From positions 47,231,521 to 47,295,520 of the forward strand of contig NC_083587.1 of assembly GCF_027579695.1 (NCBI RefSeq): a stretch of DNA of 64,000 nt. Reading direction: 5' to 3'. The notes under the pieces are model-generated. The model had not been told where the DNA came from. It searched no databases and saw only the letters and a list, made by a program, of their open reading frames with translations. The number at the start of each line of letters is the position of its first letter. The stretch's first letter is position 1. This stretch comes from Neoarius graeffei. Lineage: Eukaryota > Chordata > Actinopteri > Siluriformes > Ariidae. This document shows, in pieces, positions 43,480 through 62,759 of this stretch. A program made the position numbers and the translations under genes.

Positions 43480-45130
43480 GTACACATTGTTTGCATGGTA
43501 TTGCATTGCAGCCAATGAGTTCAAAGAGGTTGGCCAGACAGATCTACACAAAGGAATGGAAGAGGGCGCGGTGAGAGGTGTTGAATGTGCGAGCACTGGT
43601 GCGTGCCCAGCTGGATGCAGGAGATGCAGCAAACAGGGCAGAGGAGTCTGCGCGAGATGCAACAAGCAGGGAAGAGCAGGCTGCGCGAGATGCAGCAAGG
43701 ACAGGCCAGGCTCTGCAAGAAGCAGAGCAACAACATAATGGACCTCAACACATGCCAGAGATACAACCGGCGGAGATTGAAGAACAGCCTGAGTTCATGG
43801 CAGAGCCAACAAGTTCGGTCAGCAGCTCGGAGCAGTACAGCAGCAGTCCCTCAACCCATGTCAGTCCAGCACCCAGCCGTCGGACATTGGAAGAGTCGTA
43901 CATTGAGGAACAAACATCATCCGACCCAGTTCAGGGTACATTTGCTTTGAATTTTATATTTACTATCTGATTACAAGTTCTTAACCAAGAAAGCAAACAC
44001 TAACAATTTTCTTTTCAAGAACTTCAGGAATGACCCATGGCGAAGAGGAGGGGGCTTCAGGCATGACTGCCGTAATAAGGCGTAAGTACTTCATACACAC
44101 TTGTTGATGTTCACACAGGAAAAGTGTATTGGGTATAAAACTAAAATGAATTTCATCTCAATTCTACCTGTAGTCCTGGAGGAACGAAAGAGGCTCCTAT
44201 TGAGGACGATGGATGACACAAAAAGAAGTAAGTACTATATACACACATTTTCACATATGACAAGTATATTATGTTCAAAAACTAAAATGAATTCTATCAC
44301 AAATGTACCTAGCCATGGAAGAGCACATGGGGCGAATGACTAGGAGAATGGAGGCTATGGAGAGGAGGATGGAGGCTATGGAAAGGAGGATGGAGGGTAT
44401 GGAGAGGAAGTCAGAGACATTGGAGGCTGCTGTGGTCTCGAACCCGCCTCAGCCTCCTCTGCAGGAAGATGTGCTGTTGGGCCTATGCAGCACGCTGGAG
44501 GAGCTAGACAGGAGTCTGGCTCAACCAGAAAGAAGGAACCAAATGGTAATTAATTGGACATAATTATATATGAAATAAATTGTCATTGGTAATGTATTGA
44601 TTTGGCTAATGAAAGTAGACCACATAAGCTCTCCAAATTCATTTTCATTGTATACTTATATTTTTCTTGTTTTTGTTTGTTTTTTTTGTAGAAACATTTC
44701 CTTGAACGCCTGGGAGGGGCGAATCCGGGGGCAGCCATTCGTCGCATTCTACGCCAGGTGGCTACCAACAATGTCCTGGCGCAGTACAGCCTGAGGGGGA
44801 GGAGAGCAAAAAAGCCTTTCCAGAACTTAACCCTTTGCAAAATTATAACGGGTAAGTGTTCATACATTTTTCAAATCAGTGTTATGCCAAGTTTGACTGA
44901 GATTTAAATGTGTAACTTTTTTTTTTTAAACTTCCCTGGCAAGAAGGTAGCTGATATTGAGGAGTGCATTGGGCATGCACTGAAGTTTGCACCACACAGA
45001 CGGTAAATTAAACTTTAAGTCTTTTATCAATCGCTGAATATTCACAATAATTAAATGAAACGTTGGCACTAAGTTGGTGTTAAACGTTTTGTTTCTTATT
45101 CTTTTTAGGTCAGCTGATCCTCAAGATTGA
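43480..45130 (+). CDS. Spliced gene with coiled coil and DUF4806-like C-terminus
   Basis: Exons 43480-43935, 44028-44081, 44174-44227, 44313-44545, 44692-44851, 44951-45002 and 45109-45130 have AG/GT borders, and all phases match from the end of exon 1 onward. Exon 1 codes an Ala/Arg/Glu helix (LDAGDAANRAEESARDATSR) and a Ser-rich stretch. Exon 4 has MEAMERR heptads (44330-44410), a clear coiled coil. Exons 5-7 give HFLERLGGANPGAAIRRIL, QYSLRGRRAKKPFQNLTL, DIEECIGHALKFAPHR, matching my recollection of DUF4806 (Pfam), a domain of unknown function common in fish and Hydra proteins. In exon 1 this frame meets a TGA at 43572, so either translation starts after it, another splice is used, or the copy is dead. 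The N-terminal exon is not identified. Confidence 0.65.
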
Positions 45131-45464
45131 AGACGTACACCAACTTCTATGCACACGCACCCGCTTTTGGCATTTCTAAAATTTTTCTTATTTTTTGCCT
45201 TTATTGTATTTTATTAAGAAATAGTTTTCATAATTGTCTATAGTTGTCAGATGTTTTATAATGTATAATAATGTTGCACTGTGTTGCTGAGGTCCTTACC
45301 AATGTTGTATTCTTGATATTTTTTTCTATTAAACTTTCTAGTCCTGCAACATTTTCCTGGTCATTCATCACTGCTTATATGTTCTGAAGTAAATAGTTGT
45401 CATGCAACCAAAACTTTTACAATGAATTACATACTACAGAAATATGACAACATTATGGTGAGGG

Positions 45465-45870
45465 AAAGAACATTGGGGGAACACTGAGGGAACCAAACAT
45501 GTAACCAACGAGGTTACTAGAATGTTGTAGGGGAACCTTGTGGGAACCAACACATAATAAACAAGGTTGGGGGAACATCAGGAGCACGTCTAGGGAACCA
45601 AACATGTAACCAACAAGGTTATGGGAACGATATGGAAACGTTGAGGGAACAAACATGACATGAACAAGGATAAAGGGACGGTGTGAGAACGGTGAGGGAA
45701 CCAAATGGGAACCACATGAGTAACGTTCTGGGAACCAAAATTAAACTTTCCTGCCAACCAAGTGACAACCTAAACAGAACCAAAAATGACTTTCAGGGAA
45801 CGTAGCCGGAACCAAACTGGAACCAAAGGCTCATGTTCCAGGAATGTTCTGGGAACCAAAAATTGTTAGT
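45465..45870. repeat. Right subterminal repeat array
   Basis: GGGAACCAAACATGTAACCA recurs at 45489 and 45594 (about 105 bp apart), with further GGGAACC, GGGAACG and AACCAAAA units up to the terminus. Such dense subterminal arrays are typical transposase-binding regions. Confidence 0.8.
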
Positions 45871-46026
45871 AGGGTCTGATGTCTCGAGGCTGAGAAGAGT
45901 TTAGAGCTGACTCACTCATTGGTTAGGACTTCATTGCTGGGACAGAAGACCATGGCAGTGTATGTTTATGTCGGAAGTGACAGATGAATTAACCAATCAG
46001 ATTTTGATTTATAATGGGAGGGACCA

Positions 46027-46404
46027 GGTGGCACAGTGGTGTAGTGGTTAGCGCTGTCGCCTCACAGCAAGAAGGTCCTGGGTTTGAGCCCAGCGGCCGA
46101 TGAGGGCCTTTCTGTGCGGAGTTTGCATGTTCTCCCCATGTCCACATGGGTTTCCTCTGGGTGCTCCGGTTTCCCCCCCAGTCCAAAGACATGCAGGTTA
46201 GGTTAACTGGTGACTCTAAATTGACCGTAGGTGTGAATGTGAGTGTGAATGGTTGTCTGTGTCTATGTGTCAGCCCTGTGATGACCTGGCGACTTGTCCA
46301 GGGTGTACCCCGCCTTTCGCCCGTAGTCAGCTGGGATAGGCTCCAGCTTGCCTGCGACCCTGTAGGACAGGATGAAGCGGCTAGAGATAATGAGATGAGA
46401 TGAG
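46027..46404 (+). mobile_element. SINE-A copy, complete, 13-bp target duplication
   Basis: Full-length 378 bp: A box TAGTGGTTAGC, B box GGGTTTGAGCCC, body, and (GAGAT)n tail. Perfect direct repeat ATGGGAGGGACCA on both sides (46014-46026, 46405-46417). This is the best reference copy in the window. Confidence 0.96.
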
Positions 46405-46417
46405 ATGGGAGGGACCA

Positions 46418-46859
46418 AAAATGTATCGCTCTTGGTCTTCTCGAAGGCCAACGCTAGCTTAACTGTGAGTCGGCGCCGTCAGTGCAGCAGTGAAGTCACC
46501 TTCCAGCCGGTGTAGCATTCATCAATAGTGTTAACGAAAGCTAATAAAGCGGTCAAGCCAGTGCTATTGAGAGCAAGTAGTAGCACAGACTAACGACTGA
46601 GAAACTAAGATTTCTGTCTCCAGACTCTTCTTCCACACACGCTCACCACAGTATTTTTCACTCAGACTTAAGTATTCATTCCCCTGTGTAATTTACTTAG
46701 TTACTTTTAAAATCAACATCAACAACTACACACAGTGGAGCTACCTGGCAGCCTGCCGCTAATCCCTTATAGAATCCTTTGCCCTGTTGCTTTTTTGGTG
46801 TGTCTGGCTATGTTTTGGCTGAGCTGAAGTCCCAGCTCTAATACTAACAGTTCACCACT
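46418..46859. other. Non-coding stretch, no gene seen
   Basis: No repeat boundary or exon supported. Confidence 0.5.
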
Positions 46860-49800
46860 GTTAAAATCCAAAGAGTAAAAATTTGTTTTAAGGTGAGCAT
46901 TAAAAGAGGGTGGCATGGTGGTGTAGTGGTTAGCACTTTTGCCTCACAGCAAAAGTGCTAACCACTAATTGCCAACCTAGTGGCCAAGGGGGGGCCTTTC
47001 TGTGTGGAGTTTGCATGTTCTCCCCGTGTCTGCGTGGGTTTCCTCTGGGTGCTCCGGTTTCCCCCACAGTCCAAAGACACGCAGGTTAGGTTAATTGGTG
47101 GCTCTAAATTGACCGTAGGTGTGAATGGTTGTTTGTCTCTATGTGTCAGCCCTGCGATGACCTGGCGACTTGTCCAGGATGTACCCTGCCTCTTGCCCAT
47201 AGTCAGCTGGGATAGGCTCCAGCTTGCACACGACCCTGCACAGGATAAGTGGTTACAGATAATGGATTTAAAAGAGAGGGAGACCATCCCAGAGCTTAGG
47301 GGCAGTGACTGAGAAAACCTGAACTCCTTTTGATTTTAACTGTGACTGGGGGACAGAGAGGAGCAACTGACCGAATGACCTGAGTGTCAAGCTTGAGTGT
47401 AGGTGAGCTAAAATCAACTCGGCCAGACCAAAATACAGAGAATTTCAGTAGTCCAAGCAAGAAATGATCATGGACAATAGTTGCAAAATCCTTCTGAGAA
47501 AGCACCAGTTTTAATCTGGCAACAGAGTGAAGATGAAAGAGGCTTCTCTTGACAACAGCATTAATCTGCTTCCCAAAATTTAACAGTATGACAAAAATGA
47601 CACCAAGATTTCTGACAGTCATTTTGGTTTGTGGATAGTGAACATAACAGTGAAAAAGGATGTGGGACCAAAAATAATGACTCCTGTTTTATCTTCATTC
47701 AGTTGAAGGATGTTATTTGCCATCCAACATTTGCATCATTTAGACATTTTAGCAGGTTACTTATGGTGCAGATTTTGTCAGATTTAACAGGGAGGTAGAA
47801 CTGGGTATCATCAGCATAACAGTGGTAAGGAACGCAATATTTCTGAAAGCTAGAACCCACAGGGAGTGTGTACAGGGAAAATAAAAGGTTGCCCAAAATG
47901 GAACCTAGGGAGACATCACATGAGATGGGTGCAGATCAGGAGAAAGAACTGCTAATATTAACAGAAAAAGTTCTGCCCATGAGGTAAGAGGTGAACCAGT
48001 TCAGAACCTTGGATGCCAACCTCACATTTAATCCAGACATTTAATCAGGATATTGTGGTCAATAGTGTCAAATGCTGCACTGTGATCCAGTAGGGCTAAA
48101 ACTGCACATAGGCCAGTATCATGGTCATTAAAATGTCATCCCTGACTTTTAGCAGTGCAGATTCAGTGCTGTGTAGTGCTCAGAAAGCAGCCTGGAATTT
48201 ATCCAAGGTATATAAAAGTAGATAAGAGGATCCTGAGTGAAAACAACTTTTTCCATGACTTTGGACAGAAATGAGAGCTTAGAAATGAGTCTGTAGTTCC
48301 TATGAACAGAGGGATAGAGATTAGGCTTCTTGAGTTAAGGTTGAACTATGGTGTATTTGAGATGTGGAGGTACAGCCCCAGTGATTAAACAGCTGTTTAT
48401 TATGGCCAGGAGACCAAATGTGGCAAAAACCTCCTTAAAATGCATGTGGGAAGGATGTTCAATGTACAGTTCAAATGTTCTTAAATGTGAAACAATCTCA
48501 GCGATACTGGCTAAAGGCTATTAAGGCAGCTGGGTGGTAGCATTGGAGCAGATGAATCTTTGTTTGGAAGTTGAATTCTTGACCTCATATTTTGGATTTT
48601 ATTGATGAAAAAAATTAGGAATAACTCATGTGCCAACTGAATTTCCAGGAAAGTGGGGGATACAGGATTTAGGATGGAGTTGATAGTGGTGAAGACTACT
48701 TGGGGCCCATGAGTGTTTTTTTTAATTGAATTAAATTTTATTTTACAGTTAATCCAGAAACATACATTGCTTTTGCAGTTTTAAAAGTGGATTGGTATTT
48801 TTTCAGGGACTCAAGACAAATTTCATAAGATTCTTATAGTCTGTCTTTTTTCCACCAATGCTCAGCCTTCCTACACTCCCGTCTGAGAGCATGAATGGTC
48901 TCATTTAGCCAGGGTTACATATTGTTTTTAGCCTTAGGTCTCCTGGGCTTATTACGTACACTATAGAATAGGTCCAGCAGCTTCTTTGCATTAGTGCAGT
49001 GAGACAGGACTTCCGTGACACGGGGCAAGTGAGTAGTAGTGAATACTTCACAAAATTGTCAGAATGTGGTTGGAATTAAAGAATGTGAGTAGTGCAATGA
49101 CTGGGAGGTTATAGAGTGGGGACAAAACAGTATAGTAATCAAATATACTGTGCACTGAGGGGCTCCGGTTGAAATTATGGATTCTCTGAGGTGATTGGCA
49201 TAGTACTATTTTGTGAAGTGCACAGCTAGTCACTGAAGAGAATACATAATTCCTGGTGCCTCTCAGTGCATGGTATATTTGATTTATATCCCTCATCAAA
49301 AAATTCCAAACTAAAAGTGTTAAGATTGAATCTCAGCATAAACTCACTGGAGGCAGCCATATTTGTTATTTATGTCAGGGTGACCTTTGACCTGCGCATA
49401 TGCAATGTACCATGCTATCGCCGGTCTCGCTAGGCATGATCATGATACGTAGATCAGCTGTGACTCGAATTGGCTGTATAGCTTGAAATTGTGACGTCAG
49501 TTCATGGTATATCTGAGATATACCATGACTGACTCACACCATGTCCTTTTTTTTTTTTTTTTTTTTACATTTTTGACATCACAAGATACATTACTTAATC
49601 AGTGGTGGAACTATTTTCTGTCATGTGAGCCATCCTTGGCCAATCCCTGCATGGGAGTTTTTTGATCAGAGATATAAATTCAAATATTACTGAGTTGTGG
49701 TCAGAGAAAACAGCATCAACCATGGCCAGATTGTTTACCATGAAGCCAGAAGTTAATACAAGCTCTAATGTGTGATCTTTTGATGTGTGGGACATGAGAA

Positions 49801-50340
49801 AAATTGTGTTAAATTAAACGAGTCCACAAAGTATAGGAAGTTTCTAACCAGAGGTTTTGATGGACAGCAGATGTGAACGTTAAAGTCCCCTAAAAATAAG
49901 CAACCTGTCAGAGTAAAACACCAGGAAAGACAGCAACTCTGAAAATTCATTTATAAAATCCTTATTAAAATTTTGGTGGTCTGTACAACAGTGCAGACTT
50001 TACAGGGATGATTGAGTCCATCTTCACAACTTGCACCTCAAAACTTGAGAATTCATCTCCATGCAGTAGCCTACTGTATATTTCACTTGTTTCCTCAAAA
50101 ATACAGGCAAGTCCACCACCATGGCTGGTAGCCCTTGGAGAGCAATCTGAGGGGGCAAAATCACTGGCATTGAGCCATGTTTCAGTCATGAATAAAAAGT
50201 CCAATTTATGGGAAGAGAAAAAAATCATTTGTGATAAAAGTTTTATTTGTCAGAGACTAAATATTCTGTAGTGCCATTTTGACAGAGAGGGGCTCCATGA
50301 ACAACATTTCAGACAGGATGGGTGATGCAGCATAATTTAA
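46860..50340 (-). mobile_element. Old LINE (L2/Rex1-like) with endonuclease and RT remnants
   Basis: Minus strand. Endonuclease part 50228-49595: FLFMTETWLNA, FLGDFNVH, then THQKITHTLELVL and VFSDHNSVIFEF, in shifted frames. RT part about 48900-47700: motif C appears as HCYADDTQFYL (47800-47830), preceded by LLFSLYTLP. The 3' UTR is split by a SINE at 46909-47267. Many stops and frameshifts mark it as old. A poly-T block at 49551-49567 closes a foreign insert starting near 49360. Confidence 0.75.
46909..47267 (+). mobile_element. SINE-A copy with a foldback in its head
   Basis: Flanked by TTAAAAGAG (46900-46908, 47268-47276). In the tRNA-like head the sequence after the A box is replaced by an inverted copy of it, giving a perfect 19-bp stem (46924-46942 / 46949-46967) with a 6-base loop. 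The B box is lost. Confidence 0.92.
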
Positions 50341-50446
50341 CAAGCTGAGAAGTTTGGAGATCATTCCGTGACTTTCCGCTTTTAATTTTCCAGGGCAATG
50401 AGGGAGGGCAGACCAAATAGTCAAGATAAGGCCACTGGTGGAGGTA

Positions 50447-52043
50447 CAGTGGTGCTTGAAAGTTTGTGAACCCTTTAGAATTTTCTACATTTCTGCATAA
50501 ATACGACCTAAAACATCATCAGATTTTCACACAAGTCCTAAAAGTAGATAAAGAGAACCCAGTTAAACAAATGAGACAAAAATATTATACTTGGTCATTT
50601 ATTTATTGAGGAAAATGATCCAATATTGCATATCTGTGAGTGGCAAAAGTATGTGAACCTCTAGGATTAGCAGTTAATTTGAAGATGAAATTAGAGTCAG
50701 GTGTTTTCAATCAATGTGATGACAATCAGGTGTGAGTGGGCACCCTGTTTTATTTAAAGAACAGGGATCTATCAAAGTCTGATCTTCACAACACGTTTGT
50801 GGAAGTGTATCATGGCATGAACAAAGGAGATTTCTGAGGACCTCAGAAAAAGCGTTGTTGATGCTCATCAGGCTGGAAAAGGTTACAAAACCATCTCTAA
50901 AGAATTTGGGTTCCACCAATACACAGTCAGACAGATTGTGTACAAATGGAGGAAATTCAAGACCATTGTTACCCTCCCCAGGAGTGGTCGACCAACAAAG
51001 ATCACTCCAAGAGCAAGGCGTGTAATAGTCGGTGAGATCACAAAGGACCCCAGGGTAACTTCTAAGCAACTGAAGGCCTCTCTCACATTGGCTAATGTTG
51101 ATGTTCATGAGCACCATCAGGAGAACACTGAACAACAATGGCAGGGTTGCAAGGAGAAAGCCACTGCTCTCCAAAAAGAACATTGGTGCTCATCTGCAGT
51201 TTGCTAAAGATCACGTGGACAAGCCAGAAGGCTCTTGGAAAAATGTTTTGTGGATGGATGAGACCAAAATAGAACTTTTTGGTTTAAATGAGAAGCGTTA
51301 TGTTTGGACAAAGGAAAACACTGCATTCCAGCATAAGAACCTTATCCCATCTGTGAAATATGGTGGTGGTAGTATCACGGTTTGGGCCTGTTTTACTGCA
51401 TCTGGGCCAGGACGGCTTGCCATCATTGATGGAACAATGAATTCTGAATTATACCAGTGAATTCTAAAGGAAAATGTCAGGACATCTGTCCATGAACCGA
51501 ATCTCAAGAGAAGGTGGGTCATGCAGCAAGACAACGACCCTAAGCACACAAGTCATTCTACCAAAGAATGGTTAAAGAAGAATAAAGTTAATGTTTTGGA
51601 ATGGCCAAGTCAAAGTCCTGACCTTAATCCAATCAAAATGTTGTGGAAGGACTTGAAGCGAGCAGTTCATGTGAGGAAGCCCACAAACATCCCAGAGTTG
51701 AAGCTGTTCTGTATGGCGGAATGGGCTAAAATTCCTCCAAGCCAGTGTGCAGGACTGATCAACAGTTACCGGAAATGTTTAGTTGCAGTTATTGCTGCAC
51801 AAGGGGGTCACACCAGATACTGAAAGCAAAGGTTCACATACTTTTGCCACTCACAGTTATGTAATATTGGATCATTTTCCTCAATAAATAAATGACCAAG
51901 TATAATATTTTTGTCTCATTTGTTTAACTGGGTTCTCTTTATCTACTTTTAGGACTTGTGTGAAAATCTGATAATGTTTTAGGTCATATTTATGCAGAAA
52001 TATAGAAAATTCTAAAGGGTTCACAAACTTTTAAGCACCACTG
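50447..52043 (+). mobile_element. Tc1-like transposon, family 2, copy 2
   Basis: 1597 bp, ends CAGTGGTGCTTGAAAGTTTG and complement, TA flanks (50445-50446, 52044-52045). Same family as 19839-21448, opposite orientation. Confidence 0.95.
50812..51823 (+). pseudogene. Tc1 transposase (family 2), broken
   Basis: ATG at 50812, then codon 3 is TGA where copy 1 reads Arg. The HTH region (GYKTISKEFG), the middle with FGLNEK and VLWMDETKIELFG (first Asp), MQQDNDPKHTS (second Asp) and SPDLNPIKMLWKDL (third position Lys in place of the usual Glu). A frameshift near 51110 and a stop near 51460 also break it. The damage differs from that of copy 1, so each decayed on its own. Confidence 0.9.
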
Positions 52044-52611
52044 TATTAGCAGGTGTATTCATGCGAAGCTTGAATGTAGCAGGGATGCCAATCTATACCC
52101 AGGTCAGTACAGTCTGGTTCCTCTCAAGGCTTTTCCTCATGTTGTCTCCTGTTTTTCTTCCCTTCCCGCTGTCACTATGGATATGGATGGATTGATTCCT
52201 CCATGATCATTAAAATGGAGTATGTTTCTGGCTCAGCTTCTATTTATAAAGAGTTGATTATAGCTGTAGCCTTGCAGTGGACTAGCGTCCCATCCAGAGT
52301 TTATTCCTGCCTCATACAAAGTGTTCAGAAATATGATGTCTATGTCCATGGATTCATAAAAATGAAAAACTCATTGGATGCTCTGTGATGGCAAGATATA
52401 TTTTGAGCAAACAAGAAGAATAACTATGAATCATTCTTTAAAAGTATTACAACTCGTATGTTGATTAAGAGATGCAGGTTAACAATACACTGTCATCATT
52501 TAGTTCTGTAGGAATATTGAAAATAGTGAATCCCAAAGACATGTGAAGGATATACTGTACTTGTTTTTGAAAGAAAAAAAAAATTAAATGTGAAAATGAG
52601 AGATTTTCCCC
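52044..52611. other. Non-coding stretch, no gene seen
   Basis: No exon or repeat boundary supported. Confidence 0.5.
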
Positions 52612-52628
52612 CATATTATGTTTAGAAA

Positions 52629-54500
52629 ACCGTAGGTGCTAAAGAAGGCAACTGGACTTGCTTGAAATTCTTGAAGACTGAAATTCTTGAAGACTTGAAA
52701 TTCTTGACGACCTCTCATCTGAAAGGTTTCTTCAGTTCTGTCTGACTAGTGGGGAGTTCCAGGTATTTATCCTCTAGTGGATCAAAAGCAACCCTAAGGA
52801 GAGTCGTTGAGGTCACCTGGGTCATTGAGTCATCCTGTAGGTGTAGGTCACTGGGGGCCGGGTGTGAACGGTGTTAGCAGCCTAGAGAGTCGTTAGGGTG
52901 ATCTGTGGGTTGCTGACTCTCTCTGCCATCATGTGAGTCATTGAAGTCAGCTGAGTCTTGGTGTGGATGTGTATTCAGTTTTCTGGGAAGTGTGCCAAAG
53001 ACTGCATTGTAGGTGGCTGGTAAGTGGTGTCTTAGGCTACATCCACACGACAACGGCAACGAGATGTTATTTAAAAATATATCGCGTCCAAATGGGCAAC
53101 AATCAGTAAAATATCAGGTCCATATGGCAACGCAATGCTTGCTGAAAACGATGCAATACACATGCCACACCTCTAGGGGCGCTGTAAGACGGTCCCTTCG
53201 GAGACACCAGAACAATAGAAGAAGTAAGGATGCATATTAGCCACAAAGTCAGGAAAATCTGTTTGTAAAATTACATTATAATGACCAAATACAATGAAAA
53301 GTATTTTTCCAGTCTCACCTGTGAAAGGTAATCCCATGTGATCTCGTTTGGATGGCAAACCTGTTGGTACAGTTAAACGCAGCTAATCTTTATTCTCCGC
53401 TTTGACCTCTCCAAAATGGCGGCGAGGATGACCTATGATTCTATGTGGAAGGCGGTGTCTTTAATGGTCTGGAATAAATTGAATGCTAATTAAATAATGA
53501 TTAATTTGCTCCTCTACGCCCTTTTTGAGGAATGTATTGTAGGACTTAAACCCACATCTGAAGAGGTGAGATTGCTCTTTTTTTCTCTATTTTTGCTGGC
53601 GGGATTGACTCTCTCTCTCTCACTTTGCACCATTACACAATAAATATTCACAGTGAAAATATTTTGTAAGCGCGTTTCATGAACCAAGTTATAGGATTTG
53701 TTGACAACTCGCATCGCAATGAGAAGATCATTGGCACTACTGGTGTTAAGAATCAGACCATTTCATAAATGAATATTTTGCTGTAGAGCTGCAGTGTTTG
53801 TACAATTGCATGTTTTTGCTTCACTATTACCGTCACTATTCTGCTTCTTGCATTACTACTGTGAACTAACACTGAACATAATAATAATAATATCTAAGCT
53901 TGTGTTTCACTCTCACTAGTGCTCTGTAAGGCTTTTTCCTGGTGATATTCGTTACACTTCTACCCGGCGTGAAGCACTCACAGTCATGTGGTTGTGACGT
54001 CATCGTAAACAAATCCGTTTTACTCATCCAGACGACTTCACAACGGCAACGTTGCCAGATCTTTCCACTCTGGAACCCGTTCTCAAAAAGATTGCGTTTT
54101 GGGCACCCAAAACGCCGGTGCCGTGTGGACGCCAGGCCTAAACGATAAGCAATTGTATCGGAGTCACCTGAATCCGTTGCCGTGTGGACAGGGCCTTAGA
54201 CCACCTCCTCTGTCCAGTGATGGTCATTCCAGGTTGACGAGGATGGCTTCTTTTATTCCTCTTTCAAACCACCAGCCTTCTCTGGCTAAAATACGTACAC
54301 TGCAGTCCTGAAACGACTCTCCTTAGGGCTACTTTTGATTCACTAGAGGATAAATACTTGGAACTCCCCACTAGTCAGACAGAACTGAAGAAGCTTTTTG
54401 GATGAGAGGTGAAACATCTTCAAGAATTTCAAGCAAGTCCAGTTGCCTTCTTTAGCACCTATGGTTTACTATGACCTGGATGACTGAGAACCTTCACAGA
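52629..54500. mobile_element. Inverted-repeat retroelement with 17-bp target duplication
   Basis: A perfect direct repeat CATATTATGTTTAGAAA brackets it (52612-52628, 54501-54517). Inside, arms of about 170 bp (52634-52805 and 54310-54465) are inverted copies, containing GTGCTAAAGAAGGCAACTGG and ACTAGTGGGGAGTTCC. Long variable duplications point to target-primed retrotransposition, and inverted terminal arms are known for Penelope-like elements; that family name is inference. No RT frame remains. A MITE fills 53032-54198. Confidence 0.72.
53032..54198. mobile_element. hAT-like MITE family 4, copy 2
   Basis: Ends TTAGGCTACATCCACACGAC and TGTGGACAGGGCCTTA. Almost the same as 38935-39953, except for about 230 bp at 53716-53946 that copy 1 lacks. 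Confidence 0.86.
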
Positions 54501-54517
54501 CATATTATGTTTAGAAA

Positions 54518-54920
54518 GTCTTTCGGTTGTTAATGGGAAAAAAATGCTTCTGGGAAAGGCCCAGCAAGGGACTTAGTTTTATGGGCAGTTCCATTTTTAT
54601 TTTTTGTATAATTATATTCACGTCTTTATCTTCTGCCTCTTTGAGAGAGTGGAAGAATAAGAATACAAGAATACATATTCTTAACTATGAATATAGAAAA
54701 CCATCTGCTTGCTTATATTTTACTGATGGGCTTGATGTGCGTAGTACAATGTTTACCAATCACAGCTAGCATCGCTGTTACAAAGCAACACATTTGCTTT
54801 GAGTGATGTGATTACATGTTAACGTGCTTCCCAAATCTAGCATATTTATCACACTGTGTGGATGATTGCAAATTTTCAGTTTATGAAATGTATGAAACAA
54901 CAAACAGGTCAGTTTTTATA
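54518..54920. other. Intergenic, downstream of nacad
   Basis: No exon or repeat boundary supported. Confidence 0.45.
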
Positions 54921-54923
54921 GAG

Positions 54924-54929
54924 TTTATT
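54924..54929 (-). promoter_or_regulatory. Poly(A) signal of nacad
   Basis: AATAAA on the minus strand, 100 bases past the nacad stop codon. Confidence 0.75.
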
Positions 54930-55028
54930 TAGCAGGTAAGGGGCTATTGAAGGTATGTAGCAGCATTACTGGGAAGGGTTGATGGGTACGCCAGGAAGAA
55001 AAGCTGGGGGCAGGCAAGACCTCTTCTA

Positions 55029-62759
<7,731 letters not shown>

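Larger units (their letters stand above)
41153..45874 (+). mobile_element. 4.7-kb inverted-repeat element carrying a DUF4806 gene
   Basis: Ends CCCTAGTAACA and TGTTAGTAGGG are inverted (10 of 11), with TC outside both (41151-41152, 45875-45876), a possible 2-bp duplication. Both ends carry many subterminal GGGAACCAAA / GGTTCCC and GTAACCAAC motifs. Inside are two diverged non-coding repeats (about 41455 and 41956), a (TA)n tract, and a seven-exon gene with a DUF4806-like end. No DDE transposase, THAP, BED or HTH is recognisable, so how it moves, or whether it is non-autonomous, is unknown. Confidence 0.65.

Noticed and set aside
52690-52740. Possible hammerhead ribozyme in the arms of the inverted-repeat element
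   Set aside because: A GATGAG...GAAA-like core is present, but the conserved CTGATGA box is changed and stem II would be about one base pair. No convincing ribozyme fold.
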